A stretch of DNA of 64,000 nucleotides from contig VGNE01000002.1 of assembly GCA_016866215.1 (NCBI GenBank), forward strand, positions 55,888 to 119,887, in the 5' to 3' direction. Numbering within the stretch: position 1 is the first letter of the stretch; each line of letters begins with the position of its first letter. The position numbers and the translations under genes are program-made. This DNA comes from Chloroflexota bacterium. Its GTDB lineage: Bacteria > Chloroflexota > Anaerolineae > Anaerolineales > Villigracilaceae. Shown here one piece after another: positions 25,275 through 34,025 of this stretch. The notes under the pieces are model-generated. The model was not told the DNA's origin. It saw nothing but the letters and a program-made list of their open reading frames with translations, and did not search any database.

Positions 25275-27239
25275 ATGCAAGTAAATTTGCTATACTACTC
25301 CGCAGGTCTCGGGTTTCTTGTCATACTCACAGCAGGTATAGCCTATTTTGCTTTCTTAAGACAGCATAAAAATAACACGCACGAATCCACAAACGTCACG
25401 CCGTTTATCCTTGAAAACCTGCGCGATGCGATCATTGCTGTGGATGGAAAAGACCGCATTACCAATATTAACAACGCCGCAAAAAAATGGCTTGGCATAA
25501 AAGACAATTCGGTTGGAATATCAGTATTCGACATTTTGCCGCAACCCGATACATTCAGAAAAAAGTGGGACATTCCAAACACGATCATAAAATTGGAAAT
25601 TGTTAAGAACAGCCAGCCTGCCTGGTTTGAAGCGTCCATCAGGCAATTACATCGCGTGGATAACGCACTACTTGGACGCGTGATCGTCATCCACGACATC
25701 ACGCAGGAGCAGGAATTGCTGGAGGCGGAACTCCGCCGCTCTGCCCAGCTCGGTCTTCTTGAAGAAGTTGGCAGGCAGGTGGCGGATAGTTTCAATAAAA
25801 CGGAAATCCTGCAACGATCCATTGATGCGGTTGTAAACCGATTTGGATATGCTGAAGCGGCTATCTCGCTTTTGACAAATGACAATTTACTGGAAGTTGC
25901 CGCCATTTCCGGAACACAGGATTTTGGTTTCAGACCAGGCTATAAACAGGAAATGGGGAAAGGGATTATCGGTCATACCGCCGCAATCCGTAAAACATAT
26001 ATATCGAAACACGTCGCCGACGATCCTTACTACTTCTCCAATGATGAACATCATGGCTCAGCGATTTGCGTCCCGATTCTTAATGAAAAAGACTTGTTCG
26101 GTGTGCTATATGTGGAAAGCGCTGAATCCAATGCGTTTGATCAGGAAGATGCAACCACCCTGGAAACCCTTGCAAACCAGATCTCTGCCTCCCTTCAAAG
26201 AGCCTTGTTATATTCACGTGCGCAGGAACATTTACGAATCATGTCCACAGTTCAGGCTGTTTCGCGTGTCATTTCCAGTTCACTCGATCTGGAGACGATC
26301 TTTGAATCTGTAGTAAAGGAACTTAAGAAAAATTTTGGGTACACCCATGTGAGTATTTACTTATTAAAAGAAGACTATCTTCATATAGGCGCACAGATCG
26401 GATACTCTGAAGAAACAATGTTCCGAAAAATCCACATCAGCCAGGGAGTCCATGGGCGAACAGTAAAAACCAGGAAAGTACAATTCATTCAAGATGTAAC
26501 CAAAGAGCCGATTTATTTACCCGCTGACTACAATATCTCAAGTGAGATCTGTGTCCCATTATTAAAAGATAATATTGTTCTCGGAACGATCAATGTGGAA
26601 GGAGCTGCAGATTCGCCTCTCACCCAGTCCGATGTAGATATGCTCAGCACGCTTGCGATCCCGATCGCTCTTGCAGTGGATAACGCACGCCTGCACGCAC
26701 AGGTCAGAGAAATGGCTATGACGGATGCCGTCAGCGGCCTTTCCAACCGTCATGCCTTTGAAGAGACACTGAACGCCGAAGTGGAACGCGCCACACGATT
26801 TGGGCATCACCTTTCACTTATCATCTTCGATCTTGATTCGTTCAAGGAATACAACGACGAATGGGGACACCCTGCAGGCGATCTTCGACTCAAGGCCACC
26901 GCAGACTTGGTCCGCAATAATTTACGCAAATATGATATAGCCGCAAGATACGGAGGCGACGAATTCGCCATCATCCTTCCAAACACAGACCAGAGCAGCG
27001 CGCTCGAATTTGCCAAACGCCTGCATCATGCGGCACAGGCAGGCACATCCGAGACAGCGATTGAGGGCAAAGGCGTTGCGGGCTACACCATCAGCATGGG
27101 CATTGCTTCATTTCCAAATGATGGAAATACACTTACCACTCTCCTGCTTGCAGCAGATCACGCTGCATTAAAAGCCAAGCGCCTCGGCAAAAACCAAATC
27201 CACCTTGCGAGCGATCTAAAAAATAATGGACAGGCTTGA
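25275..27239 (+). CDS. PAS-GAF-GAF diguanylate cyclase
   Basis: A 654-residue protein: one N-terminal membrane helix, a PAS domain (about 45-150), two GAF domains (about 175-320 and 345-480) and a C-terminal GGDEF domain with the intact active-site GGDEF at residues 560-564. It should make cyclic di-GMP in response to a bound ligand or redox signal. No EAL domain or clear inhibitory RxxD site was seen. It starts 5 nt after a -10 box and overlaps lysA by 14 nt, an odd pairing of signalling and lysine synthesis. Confidence 0.9.
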   Translation: MQVNLLYYSAGLGFLVILTAGIAYFAFLRQHKNNTHESTNVTPFILENLRDAIIAVDGKDRITNINNAAKKWLGIKDNSVGISVFDILPQPDTFRKKWDIPNTIIKLEIVKNSQPAWFEASIRQLHRVDNALLGRVIVIHDITQEQELLEAELRRSAQLGLLEEVGRQVADSFNKTEILQRSIDAVVNRFGYAEAAISLLTNDNLLEVAAISGTQDFGFRPGYKQEMGKGIIGHTAAIRKTYISKHVADDPYYFSNDEHHGSAICVPILNEKDLFGVLYVESAESNAFDQEDATTLETLANQISASLQRALLYSRAQEHLRIMSTVQAVSRVISSSLDLETIFESVVKELKKNFGYTHVSIYLLKEDYLHIGAQIGYSEETMFRKIHISQGVHGRTVKTRKVQFIQDVTKEPIYLPADYNISSEICVPLLKDNIVLGTINVEGAADSPLTQSDVDMLSTLAIPIALAVDNARLHAQVREMAMTDAVSGLSNRHAFEETLNAEVERATRFGHHLSLIIFDLDSFKEYNDEWGHPAGDLRLKATADLVRNNLRKYDIAARYGGDEFAIILPNTDQSSALEFAKRLHHAAQAGTSETAIEGKGVAGYTISMGIASFPNDGNTLTTLLLAADHAALKAKRLGKNQIHLASDLKNNGQA

Positions 27240-28608
27240 TCTCTTTCCCCTTTCAGCAAAAATCAAAAACGACTTCCTCACAATTGCAGGACAGGATCTT
27301 GCAAAACTAGCCGAAGAATATGGCACACCCTTGTATTTATATGACAGGGCCACCTTGGACGCCTCAGTGGATGATTACAAAAAAGCGCTCGCTTCGCACT
27401 ACCCTTCGACAGGGTTTCGACAGGCTCAACCTACCAACTCAGGGCAACGCCCCGCGTCTGCTTCTGTTACCTACGCAGGCAAGGCATTCCTTTGCACGGC
27501 CATCGCACAATGGACTCAGATGCATGGCTTGCATGTTGACTGCACAGGCGAGGGCGAGATCGCCATTGCAATGGCAGGCGGAGTACCGCGTGAACACATC
27601 CTTGTGCATGGGGTGAATAAATCAACAGCAGATTTGAAGTCTGCGCTTCAACATGCAGGCACAATCGTTGTGGATAATCTCACCGAACTAAAGACTCTGG
27701 AGTCCGACAGCTTGCTGTCGAAAAGGCGGAAGCAAGCTTCCGCACTCCAGATATGGCTGCGCCTCCTACCCGGTATTGCGGTGGATACACATCACGCCCA
27801 CACACTGACTGGTCAGCATGACAGCAAGTTTGGCATGACACGCGAAGAAATTCTCGAAGCAGCAACATTTTGTAAAAACAATAATTTACCTTTAAATGGA
27901 ATTCACTTTCACCAAGGTTCAAACTTCCGCGATGCGAGCCCATTGAAAGCCGCAATCGAGCGGGGACTTGATCTCGCAAAGGAAATCGGATTCAACGATG
28001 ATTGGCATTTCAGTCCAGGCGGAGGATGGGGTGTGACATATCATGAGGATGAACTGCCGCATCCATCCATCGAAAATTACGTGCGCGGAATCGCGGAAGC
28101 GGTAATCGAAGGATGCAGTCAGCGCGGATTGAGTCTCCCCCATTTGCACCTTGAACCTGGTCGTAGCTTGGTAGCGCGGGCAGGTGTGGCTGTTTATAAA
28201 GTAGGCGCAATTAAAAGACGCGGCGACAAAGTTTGGATATTAATAGACGGCGGCATGACGGATAATCCACGCCACGCGCTGTACGGGGCGAGATACTCCT
28301 GTTTGCCGGTAGCAGGCGTCGGCGGGGAAAGCGGTGTGTTGAGCCTGTCGAAACAAAGCGAGAAGATTTCCATCGCGGGGCCGTACTGCGAGTCGGGCGA
28401 TGTCATCATTGAAGACCTGCCCATGCCATACATCAAGGAGGGAGATTTGATCGCTATACCCATGAGCGGGGCATATCACTTGAGCATGTCGTCCAACTAC
28501 AATGGTTCATGTCGGCCTGCAGTGGTCTGGCTTGAGGATGGAAAAGCAAACATGATTGTTCGCAGGGAAACTGCTGACGATTTGCTGAAACGGGATTTTG
28601 GGTTGTGA
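27226..28608 (+). CDS. lysA: Diaminopimelate decarboxylase carrying in-frame repeat insertions
   Basis: A 460-residue protein. Fold III PLP decarboxylase signs are present: VTYAGKAFLC with the PLP lysine at 86, HVDCTGEGEIA, GIHFHQGSNF, the phosphate-binding FSPGGGWG, LHLEPGRSLVA and the active-site PYCESGDV near the C-terminus. It makes lysine from meso-diaminopimelate. Three stretches look inserted in frame relative to the usual spacing: residues about 61-77, 158-175 and near 370. All are encoded by palindromic repeat sequence. It ends directly against the convergent crp-like gene with no spacer. Confidence 0.93.
   Translation: MDRLDLFPLSAKIKNDFLTIAGQDLAKLAEEYGTPLYLYDRATLDASVDDYKKALASHYPSTGFRQAQPTNSGQRPASASVTYAGKAFLCTAIAQWTQMHGLHVDCTGEGEIAIAMAGGVPREHILVHGVNKSTADLKSALQHAGTIVVDNLTELKTLESDSLLSKRRKQASALQIWLRLLPGIAVDTHHAHTLTGQHDSKFGMTREEILEAATFCKNNNLPLNGIHFHQGSNFRDASPLKAAIERGLDLAKEIGFNDDWHFSPGGGWGVTYHEDELPHPSIENYVRGIAEAVIEGCSQRGLSLPHLHLEPGRSLVARAGVAVYKVGAIKRRGDKVWILIDGGMTDNPRHALYGARYSCLPVAGVGGESGVLSLSKQSEKISIAGPYCESGDVIIEDLPMPYIKEGDLIAIPMSGAYHLSMSSNYNGSCRPAVVWLEDGKANMIVRRETADDLLKRDFGL
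27402..27432. repeat. REP fragment in lysA, copy 1
   Basis: CCCTTCGACAGGG then TTTCGACAGGCTCAAC (27415-27430), read as the extra residues after SHYP. Confidence 0.75.
27697..27750. repeat. 54-nt three-stem palindromic element inside lysA
   Basis: The outer stem is CTGGAGT (27697-27703) with ACTCCAG (27744-27750). Inside are two perfect hairpins, CGACAGC/GCTGTCG (27705-27720) and GCGGAAGC/GCTTCCGC (27726-27743). Its length is a multiple of three, and it is translated as ESDSLLSKRRKQASALQ. Confidence 0.9.
28338..28353. repeat. REP fragment in lysA, inverted copy
   Basis: GTTGAGCCTGTCGAAA is the exact reverse complement of 27415-27430 and is read in frame as part of GVLSLSKQ. Confidence 0.75.
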
Positions 28609-29289
28609 TTATCCCTTAACCTGTTTGGAAAAATCCTCCAATCCCTTACGATTTGTAATAGAGAATTCAGTACGAGTTATTTCGATCAAGCCCTGATCCG
28701 AGAAACGGTGTAGGAAACGACAAACCACCTCTCGAGTGGATCCAATGCGCGCTGCCATTTCGTCAAGTGTCAGGTTGCGTGCGATCGGCCCCTGAGAAGT
28801 ATTTCCAGCGAACTCAACGAGCAAACGAGCCAGTCTTCCGCCTACCGGTTGAAAGGCCAGTTTCTCGACGATTTCGCTTGCCAGTTGTACACGCTGGATC
28901 ATCAGGCGGGATAATTCCCAGGATAAACCCCCATTCTTTAAGAGAAGGGGTAATATGCTCTCGTGAGACCAAAGCATAAGTTCGCTGTCCTTTGAAACCT
29001 GAAGGGATGCAGGCATGGGTGCATCTTGAATAAAAAAGGCCAACCCCCAAAATACATCGCCATCCCGAAGGCTGGTAAGGATCAGACTGCGGCCCTCAAA
29101 TGATTCCTTGAGTGCTGTTACTTCACCGCTTTTGATGAAGAACAGAAAAGGCCATACATCTCCATATTGAACGATCCATTCACCGGCATAATAATGGCGT
29201 ATTTGCGCCATTTCAACCAGACTGTTGATTTCATCTTGATCAAGATGAGCAAAAATGCTGGCTTGGGTGAACAATTGTATTTTGTCCAT
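28609..29289 (-). CDS. Crp/Fnr-family transcription regulator
   Basis: A 226-residue protein with an N-terminal cyclic-nucleotide-binding-type beta roll, a dimer helix and a C-terminal winged HTH (LTLDEMAARIGSTREVVCRFLHRFSDQGLI). It has no N-terminal Cys cluster, so it is not an oxygen-sensing FNR with a 4Fe-4S centre; the ligand could be a nucleotide or heme. The recognition helix has R-E-x-x-x-R as in CRP, which predicts a GTGA-type half-site. A TTGTG...CACA site lies just upstream. It faces the membrane-protein cluster at 29420-35598 divergently, so it is the likely regulator of that cluster. Confidence 0.88.
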   Translation of the reverse strand: MDKIQLFTQASIFAHLDQDEINSLVEMAQIRHYYAGEWIVQYGDVWPFLFFIKSGEVTALKESFEGRSLILTSLRDGDVFWGLAFFIQDAPMPASLQVSKDSELMLWSHESILPLLLKNGGLSWELSRLMIQRVQLASEIVEKLAFQPVGGRLARLLVEFAGNTSQGPIARNLTLDEMAARIGSTREVVCRFLHRFSDQGLIEITRTEFSITNRKGLEDFSKQVKG

Positions 29290-29375
29290 GAATCACCGCT
29301 TTCTATCCAGTCATCCACGAGTGCAAAGAAATTCTTGGATGGATTTGCTTTAAGGCAAAGACTACCCAATTCAAC

Positions 29376-29392
29376 TTGTGCTATATTTCACA
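29376..29392. promoter_or_regulatory. Crp-like motif 1 (between crp and the lipoprotein gene)
   Basis: TTGTGCTATATTTCACA, close to the CRP pattern TGTGA-N6-TCACA, lies in the divergent region. The same motif occurs at 30715 and 31488. Confidence 0.6.
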
Positions 29393-29419
29393 TGCAATAA
29401 CATTATATCGTAAATAAAG

Positions 29420-29827
29420 ATGAAGCATTACCGTTGCCTCTTGTTCGCAAGCATCACACTACTCTTAACAGCCTGTCAATCGGCACCAACGTGCCCATCG
29501 GTAACTGGTACGCCGCACTATTTAATCAATTCTGAATTTGAGAAGTCGCCGTCCATACCTGACCTGTCTCCAACCCCTATCGAGGTTGAAATCAACGGCA
29601 AAATGACAACAGTTAACAAAGTGGTAGCAGGTCCGCTGTGCCATGGCAGCTGGAAGGGAATAGTCTATGTCGCATGTGATGTTCAGGTTTTCAAATGGGA
29701 GGGAGAGCCTCTCTTCCTGAAAAGTTGTAACCTATCAATTGAACCGGGTACGGTCGTTTACGTCGCATATCACAATGATGCGGCTTATTACAACGGGTGT
29801 TCCTGCCATACTGGCGAACAACCCTAA
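29420..29827 (+). CDS. Small Cys/His-containing lipoprotein, unknown
   Basis: A 135-residue protein with a lipoprotein signal ending in LLTAC. The mature part has several Cys and His residues (GPLCHGSWKG, YVACDV, LKSCNL and the C-terminal NGCSCHTGE). The CSCH end could bind metal or heme, but it is not a CxxCH heme c site. No family is recognised. It is the first gene opposite the Crp-like regulator, with the Crp-like motif 27 nt upstream, and is probably cotranscribed with the membrane protein at 29856. Confidence 0.55.
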   Translation: MKHYRCLLFASITLLLTACQSAPTCPSVTGTPHYLINSEFEKSPSIPDLSPTPIEVEINGKMTTVNKVVAGPLCHGSWKGIVYVACDVQVFKWEGEPLFLKSCNLSIEPGTVVYVAYHNDAAYYNGCSCHTGEQP

Positions 29828-29855
29828 TCAGGCATTTAGTAAAGGAGAATGAAAC

Positions 29856-30623
29856 ATGAAAGACAAGAATTTGCTCGGAGGAATACTTGCTACCGTCAGC
29901 GCCCTGATGGGCATCATCGGCCACTTTGTCATCTTCCTCAAGTGGTATCAAATCGGCATGGGCGCGGAATCCGCGGAGCCTGGCTGTGAGATCCTGCTGA
30001 AATACATTCACCCTGCCATGGCAGATCTCGGCATTCTCGGAGGCATTTTATTTGCAGTCAGCGCGTATGGATTCTTCACCAAAAAGAACTGGGCCTTCCT
30101 ATTGTCTGTCATTGGGATCGTGCTGGCTTTGCTGGGAAGCTGGTTTATCAATGTGCCTTATATGGCCGCCAGCCTGCCTCCAATCTATTTTCCTCTCTTC
30201 TGGCCCTATTTGATTATCTACTTCCTGTTGATGAGAGGTGTTGGAAATATATCCTGGAGCCGCACCCTGCTGGGTTTGTTAACCGGCATTGCCTATATCT
30301 TCTGCTTTATGAATGGTGTATCAAGTACCAGCCGCATTATTACCATTGGAGCGCCGATCTTTGTGCTGGTACAACGTCTGCACTGGGTTGCTATGCTCGG
30401 TTGGGCTGTGGTTACTGTCGGATTGCTCACCAAACCCAAAGATTGGATGCGAGTCGTCGGGCTTGTGGCTGGAACGACTGAGTTGGTTGTGGGTGTCCCC
30501 CTAGCTTTCGTCACTGCTCAGCAACTAGGACGTTTTTCCCTGTTCGCCTTGGGACCAATTGCCTCTCTGGCATTAGTCGTGATTCTCGTCTGGCCTGGAA
30601 TTTGGAAAAGGTGGATAGAATAA
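29856..30623 (+). CDS. Polytopic membrane protein, unknown (255 aa)
   Basis: It has a strong AAAGGAG before the ATG and about seven to eight predicted membrane helices. Possible metal or heme ligands in helices are His23 (GIIGHFVIF) and a His in VQRLHWVAML. No family is recognised. It is part of the Crp-linked cluster, 28 nt after the lipoprotein gene. Confidence 0.55.
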   Translation: MKDKNLLGGILATVSALMGIIGHFVIFLKWYQIGMGAESAEPGCEILLKYIHPAMADLGILGGILFAVSAYGFFTKKNWAFLLSVIGIVLALLGSWFINVPYMAASLPPIYFPLFWPYLIIYFLLMRGVGNISWSRTLLGLLTGIAYIFCFMNGVSSTSRIITIGAPIFVLVQRLHWVAMLGWAVVTVGLLTKPKDWMRVVGLVAGTTELVVGVPLAFVTAQQLGRFSLFALGPIASLALVVILVWPGIWKRWIE

Positions 30624-30714
30624 GAAATATCTATTAAACGGAGTAGGATTATGTCGGAAAAAGCAGGGATTTCTTCCAATAAATGTGATAAAAGTTACAG
30701 TATTTCGCCCCTAT

Positions 30715-30731
30715 TTGTACTATAATTCACA
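30715..30731. promoter_or_regulatory. Crp-like motif 2
   Basis: TTGTACTATAATTCACA lies 32 nt upstream of ATG 30764 and matches motif 1 at 15 of 17 positions. It also contains a TATAAT, so the site may overlap the promoter -10 box. Confidence 0.55.
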
Positions 30732-30763
30732 TAGTCAATCATACTAACCAAAAGGAGAATGAA

Positions 30764-31363
30764 ATGAAAGACATAATCTTCCTGTTGCTCACGGGCCTGT
30801 TAGCGGCCTACCTGTGTTGGTATTTTTACCAACGCTACAACCTGAACAAAGCACTGCACAACATCTACTATCTGATGGGGTTTGCGGTGCTTTTGATTTC
30901 AGGGCTTTTGCTGATTTTCCTCGGCCTGGGAATCTTGGCATCGCCCTATGTATTGACCGTCGCCAGCCTGATCCCGCTTGGCATTTCAATGGGGCTGGCT
31001 GAGGAATACTTCCCGAAATGGAAGACCTATTTCAAATGGTTCGCAGCGATCGGCTTCGTTGCAATTGCCATTACCAGCATCGGCGGCATGGACACGCTCA
31101 AGAAGATCGCAGTGCCTTTGTTCCACGGCGTGGCGGGACTCGTGATCTTCCTCGGCCCGTTCTATGCCAAGGGCGCGCCGAAGGGATTCTTCTGGGTCGG
31201 CATCGGCGGCCTGCTGATTGGCCTGGGCGGCATCGCGCTGGCGTTCATTTCGGTGGGCGCGCAACTGCTGTTCTTCAGCCCCGCGTTCGTGATGATGATC
31301 CTCACCCCCCTGCTCTTTCTGATGACGGGCGCCTTCGCGCTTGGATTTGCGAAGAAAGGATAA
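30764..31363 (+). CDS. Six-helix membrane protein, paralogue of the 34993 gene product
   Basis: A 199-residue hydrophobic protein behind AAAGGAGAATGAA. It shares a clear pattern with the protein at 34993-35598: YxxGFxVLLI..LLIFxLG..(I/V)L.SPxV ... IPLxxSxGL, and a conserved helix with HG(V/I)AG...FL.P followed by GIGGLLIGLGG. A conserved His sits in that helix. The family is not recognised. The two paralogues bracket the oxidase-like gene and ctaB-like gene, which suggests subunits or assembly factors. Confidence 0.6.
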   Translation: MKDIIFLLLTGLLAAYLCWYFYQRYNLNKALHNIYYLMGFAVLLISGLLLIFLGLGILASPYVLTVASLIPLGISMGLAEEYFPKWKTYFKWFAAIGFVAIAITSIGGMDTLKKIAVPLFHGVAGLVIFLGPFYAKGAPKGFFWVGIGGLLIGLGGIALAFISVGAQLLFFSPAFVMMILTPLLFLMTGAFALGFAKKG

Positions 31364-31373
31364 GCGATTTTTT

Positions 31374-31441
31374 ACCACAGGGAACACAGAGAGCGCGGAG
31401 AAAAAACAAAAACTCTCTGTGGACTCTGTGATCTCTGTGGT
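31374..31441. repeat. Imperfect inverted repeat (ACCACAGxxAACACAGAG type)
   Basis: ACCACAGGGAACACAGAG on the left, GGACTCTGTGATCTCTGTGGT on the right, with an A-rich centre. It may reduce read-through into the downstream gene, which has its own Crp-like motif. Confidence 0.6.
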
Positions 31442-31487
31442 GAAACCTTGCCATTATTTGTCTTTTGTCAAAGACAGCCAGCCTGTT

Positions 31488-31504
31488 TTGTGATATTTTA
31501 CACA
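31488..31504. promoter_or_regulatory. Crp-like motif 3
   Basis: TTGTGATATTTTACACA, 34 nt before ATG 31539; it keeps TTGTG and CACA at the same spacing as motif 1. Confidence 0.55.
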
Positions 31505-31538
31505 CAGGTCTGAAACTTTCCATCAAGGAGGAACTTCC

Positions 31539-33074
31539 ATGCAGTTCGTCAAAGACCGTTTGGATTACCTTTTCCGCTCCACGCGCGGACTGACGCTGGT
31601 CGCCATTGCGGTGGTCTCCATCGTCACCGCCATCTTCGGCACGCTTTCGGGTCCGATGGTGGAATGGGGCATCAAGGACATCACTGTACGCCTGCTCGGC
31701 ATGAAACTGGTGGAGGCCGAGCGCGAGGGGCGTGTCATCATGCTGTATCACACGATTGCGATGACCATCGTCGCCATCGAAGTGTACTTCATGACCGAAA
31801 TGCTCCCGATGAAACGCTACGAACAGACCGTCATCAACGGCACGATCACGGTCGGCTACCTGACGGCGGTGGTCTTCGGTTTGCTGTTCGCCTACTGGGG
31901 ACACGCCTTCGTCTATCACGGCTTGTTCCTGCTGGGACAGTCGCTGGTCTTCTTCGCGGGCATCCTGCTTTGTATCGCGCTGTGGCCCTGGAAAAAGGAA
32001 TACCGCCTGCCAGCCGACTCGCCCTATGCCCGCTCCAAAAGCGGACTTGACCTGGAGCGCATGGCGTTCTTCGTCATGGCGGTCTCCACCCTGCTCTCAG
32101 CCTCCTTCGGCGCGGTGACAGGCTCGTACTGGGGCAACGGTCACGAGACCTTTCTGGGCGAAGACCTGATCCGCAACCCGTTCAAAACCGTATTGCAAAA
32201 AGCAATCATCGGTCACCTGCACATCATGCTGACCCTGATCGCCATTGCCATCACGCTCATCGTCGGTCGCTGGATGAAATTCAAGGGCATCCTGCATCGC
32301 ATCGCCATGCCGTTGATGATCTGGGGCACCATCATCATCACGGCAGGCGCGCTCTCGGTGGTCTGGGTGGAATGGGCGCATACCATCATCTATGTCGGCT
32401 CGGTCTTCGTGATGCTGGCGGCATTGATGTACGTCATCTACTCGTGGGATATGCTCATCAAGGAAGGCACGGCGGGCATCGAAAAACCAACAGGCTGGCA
32501 GAAATTCAAAGCCCTGCTGAGCGACCCGATCAAATTCGGTCCCGGCTGGCAAATGGTCTTCATGAATTTCACCGTCAGCGGCGTTGGCATTTTCATGGCG
32601 GTCAAACTGACCGAGATCTTCCGCGTCTGGCCCCATCGTGAAGAGCGCATCGTCCTGACGGGTCACTGGCACATCCTCTCCGGGCTGATCGCCACCATCA
32701 TCCTGTTCTACTTCGCCGATCTTTCGGGGCTGAAAGGCAAAGCCCGCAAGTGGTTCGGCTGGCTGGTCATCCTCATGTCCAACATCGCTTTTGCCTCGGT
32801 GACGATCTTCTCGATGAAGCGCCTGTTCGTTACAGAAGCCGAACAGCAGGGCGTCGTCAACTGGCTGATGCTGTTCACCGACATCGGTCTGGCAGTGGTG
32901 CTGGTCGCGCTGGCGGTCTTCATGATTTGGCGTTTGTACGACCTGCTCCAGGCAAAAGGTTACTGGACGCAGGAATACAACGCAGAAAGGAAGACATCCG
33001 CCGAAGCTGAAATCGAGGAGCAAAAACGCAAATTGAAAGAACTCGAAGAAACCCTCAAGGAGGTGTCGAAATGA
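31539..33074 (+). CDS. 12-helix His-rich membrane protein, possible divergent heme-copper oxidase-type subunit
   Basis: A 511-residue protein with about 12 membrane helices, the number in heme-copper oxidase subunit I. Helix 2 has GRVIMLYHT (His71), like the low-spin heme helix of cbb3/NOR proteins (R...LHT). Helix 6 has GHLH (His226, His228), helix 7 ends in WAH (His281), and helix 10 has GHWH (His376, His378), matching the H-x-H of oxidase helix X. The helix VI Tyr motif and the helix VII His pair are missing, so a normal CuB site is not evident. A charged coiled coil ends the protein. The next genes encode an FGE-like lipoprotein and a heme O synthase-like enzyme. The assignment is inference. 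Confidence 0.45.
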   Translation: MQFVKDRLDYLFRSTRGLTLVAIAVVSIVTAIFGTLSGPMVEWGIKDITVRLLGMKLVEAEREGRVIMLYHTIAMTIVAIEVYFMTEMLPMKRYEQTVINGTITVGYLTAVVFGLLFAYWGHAFVYHGLFLLGQSLVFFAGILLCIALWPWKKEYRLPADSPYARSKSGLDLERMAFFVMAVSTLLSASFGAVTGSYWGNGHETFLGEDLIRNPFKTVLQKAIIGHLHIMLTLIAIAITLIVGRWMKFKGILHRIAMPLMIWGTIIITAGALSVVWVEWAHTIIYVGSVFVMLAALMYVIYSWDMLIKEGTAGIEKPTGWQKFKALLSDPIKFGPGWQMVFMNFTVSGVGIFMAVKLTEIFRVWPHREERIVLTGHWHILSGLIATIILFYFADLSGLKGKARKWFGWLVILMSNIAFASVTIFSMKRLFVTEAEQQGVVNWLMLFTDIGLAVVLVALAVFMIWRLYDLLQAKGYWTQEYNAERKTSAEAEIEEQKRKLKELEETLKEVSK

Positions 33075-34021
33075 AACGGACATTCTTCCTTCTGACCCTT
33101 CTTGCGCTGACGATTTCATCCTGTGCACCCGCGCCGAGCATTGGAGCCATTACGCCTCCCTACGTGGACACGGGAATAGATCCCGAATCCTGGGCAGTTG
33201 TCCCCGCTGGAACATTCCCCTACGGCCAGCACGATCACATGACCCTGGTGGACTATGATTACGACATCATGGTCACTGACGTGACTAACGAACAGTACGC
33301 CCGCTTCCTGAACGAAGCGTTGGCAGACGGCACGATCCGCGTAGGCGAAGTGGAGGTCGAAACTGGCGAACAGGTTTGGGTAGAGATCGGGGTGTATGGA
33401 TTTTATCCCGGCGATCCATACGACGGGTACAAGCATGAGGAGGAGATCAAGCCGGGCGACAAACTCTTCTTCCCCATCGAAGCGGACGGCGTGCGAATCA
33501 CATTCGATGGTAAGACCTTCCGCGCCATCCACGAATACAGCAATCACCCCGTCACGATGGTGACGTGGTTTGGAGCGAACGCTTATTGTGAATATTACGG
33601 CTGGCGCCTGCCGAGCGAGATCGAATGGGAAAAAGCCGCGCGCGGCACAGAGTTAGTGAATGGACGCGGATTGCCCTTCCCTTGGGGCCCACACATCGAA
33701 CGCAACAACGCCAACTATTACTCGTCCTTCGACTTGTTCGAGAAGATGTTCGGCAAACTTGGCAACACTATGCCCGTAGGTTTTTATAACGGCAGGACCT
33801 ACGACGGCCATGAGACGCTCGACTCCGCTTCACCCTACGGCTTGTACGACATGGCTGGCAACGTCTGGCAGTGGACGGGAGATAATTATCCCAAACAGCA
33901 TTACCGTCACATGCGCGGCGGAAGTTTTTACTCGTATGAAGTTGACCTGCGCGTGTGGAAGTTCAACAGCGCGGGACCGCAGCATTACAGTCCGCAGGTT
34001 GGCTTCCGTTGTGCGCGGTGA
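33071..34021 (+). CDS. FGE/SUMF1-domain lipoprotein
   Basis: A 316-residue protein with a lipoprotein signal ending in ISSC and then a formylglycine-generating-enzyme-like (sulfatase-modifying factor) domain: VPAGTFPYG, VTNEQYARFLNEA, HPVTMVTWFGANAYCEYYGWRLPSEIEWEKAARG, YGLYDMAGNVWQWTGD, RGGSFYS, VGFRCAR. The active-site Cys pair of true FGE is not obvious. Similar proteins (NirV) accompany some denitrification genes. The start overlaps the oxidase-like gene by 4 nt, so it is in the same operon. Confidence 0.8.
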   Translation: MKRTFFLLTLLALTISSCAPAPSIGAITPPYVDTGIDPESWAVVPAGTFPYGQHDHMTLVDYDYDIMVTDVTNEQYARFLNEALADGTIRVGEVEVETGEQVWVEIGVYGFYPGDPYDGYKHEEEIKPGDKLFFPIEADGVRITFDGKTFRAIHEYSNHPVTMVTWFGANAYCEYYGWRLPSEIEWEKAARGTELVNGRGLPFPWGPHIERNNANYYSSFDLFEKMFGKLGNTMPVGFYNGRTYDGHETLDSASPYGLYDMAGNVWQWTGDNYPKQHYRHMRGGSFYSYEVDLRVWKFNSAGPQHYSPQVGFRCAR

Positions 34022-34025
34022 GGAA

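Noticed and set aside
31539..33074. Canonical cytochrome oxidase or NO reductase subunit
   Set aside because: The HPEVY or HxxxE motif and the His pair of helix VII are absent, so only a divergent relationship is proposed.
32097..33128. A 343-codon His/Asp-rich frame on the minus strand
   Set aside because: Antisense of the oxidase-like gene; its composition reflects the membrane-helix codons of the real gene.
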